A stretch of 64,000 nt of DNA from Bugula neritina (taxonomy: Eukaryota; Bryozoa; Gymnolaemata; Cheilostomatida; Bugulidae). Position numbers and translations under genes: made by a program. Positions within the stretch are counted from its first letter, which is position 1; each line of letters begins with the position of its first letter. Below are positions 35,981 through 64,000 of the stretch, piece after piece. Where the stretch lies: assembly GCA_964035545.1 (NCBI GenBank), contig OZ037765.1, forward strand, positions 6,584,698 to 6,648,697, given 5' to 3'. The notes below the pieces were generated by a model, which made no database searches, was not told the origin of the DNA, and saw only the letters and a list, made by a program, of their open reading frames with translations.

Positions 35981-64000
<28,020 letters not shown>

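Overview
This is nuclear DNA from an animal, most likely an invertebrate. It is AT-rich, with multi-exon genes that use GT-AG introns of roughly 100 bp to several kb. It carries a metaphyte-absent, animal-type gene set (MAGI scaffold, PGAP4-type GPI-GalNAc transferase, GXYLT), a Gypsy LTR retrotransposon, a tRNA-derived SINE, several DNA transposons and much degenerate simple repeat. I cannot name the species; a marine non-vertebrate (sponge, cnidarian or mollusc grade) would fit. Exon coordinates below come from reading splice sites by eye. In every multi-exon model given with an exon list, the exon phases join in frame.

Layout. 1-4303: Gypsy element on the minus strand, apparently intact, its 3' LTR cut by the window edge. 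4666-4863: possible first exon of an acyltransferase-like membrane protein (minus). 5534-8649: a 3.1 kb foldback element with ~1.08 kb inverted arms. 9719-10929: PGAP4-like glycosyltransferase (plus), tail to tail with ZNHIT2 (11144-14248, minus, 9 exons, SINE in intron 6). 14249-16770: spacer with a MITE-like repeat enclosing telomere-like G-rich sequence. 16771-19873: glucoside xylosyltransferase GXYLT (minus, 7 exons). 21510-26950: COP9 signalosome subunit 3 (plus, 12 exons), tail to tail with the splicing factor RBM22 (27122-31661, minus, 9 exons). 31662-35980: repeat-rich spacer. 35981 to the window end: 5' half of a MAGI-family PDZ/WW/GuK scaffold (plus), which continues beyond the window.

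The MAGI introns hold most of the mobile DNA. Intron 5 contains a second foldback element of the same family as 5534-8649, still carrying pieces of a DDE_4 (Harbinger/THAP-type) transposase. Further along are a 3.5 kb element with 5'-TATATGTGACC termini and CAG target duplication containing two long palindromes, a TA-flanked mariner/pogo-like MITE with a relative in RBM22, a 371-bp palindromic MITE, a 17-bp tandem repeat and a tRNA-Pro gene.

The protein genes are ordinary housekeeping or cell-biology genes with no operon-like link. They act in GPI-anchor decoration (PGAP4), the R2TP/snRNP assembly pathway (ZNHIT2), O-glucose-xylose glycan extension on EGF repeats (GXYLT), cullin deneddylation (CSN3), spliceosome activation (RBM22) and junctional scaffolding (MAGI). 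The most novel material is the foldback transposon family, whose inverted arms include the end of its own transposase gene, and a three-copy unclassified interspersed repeat.
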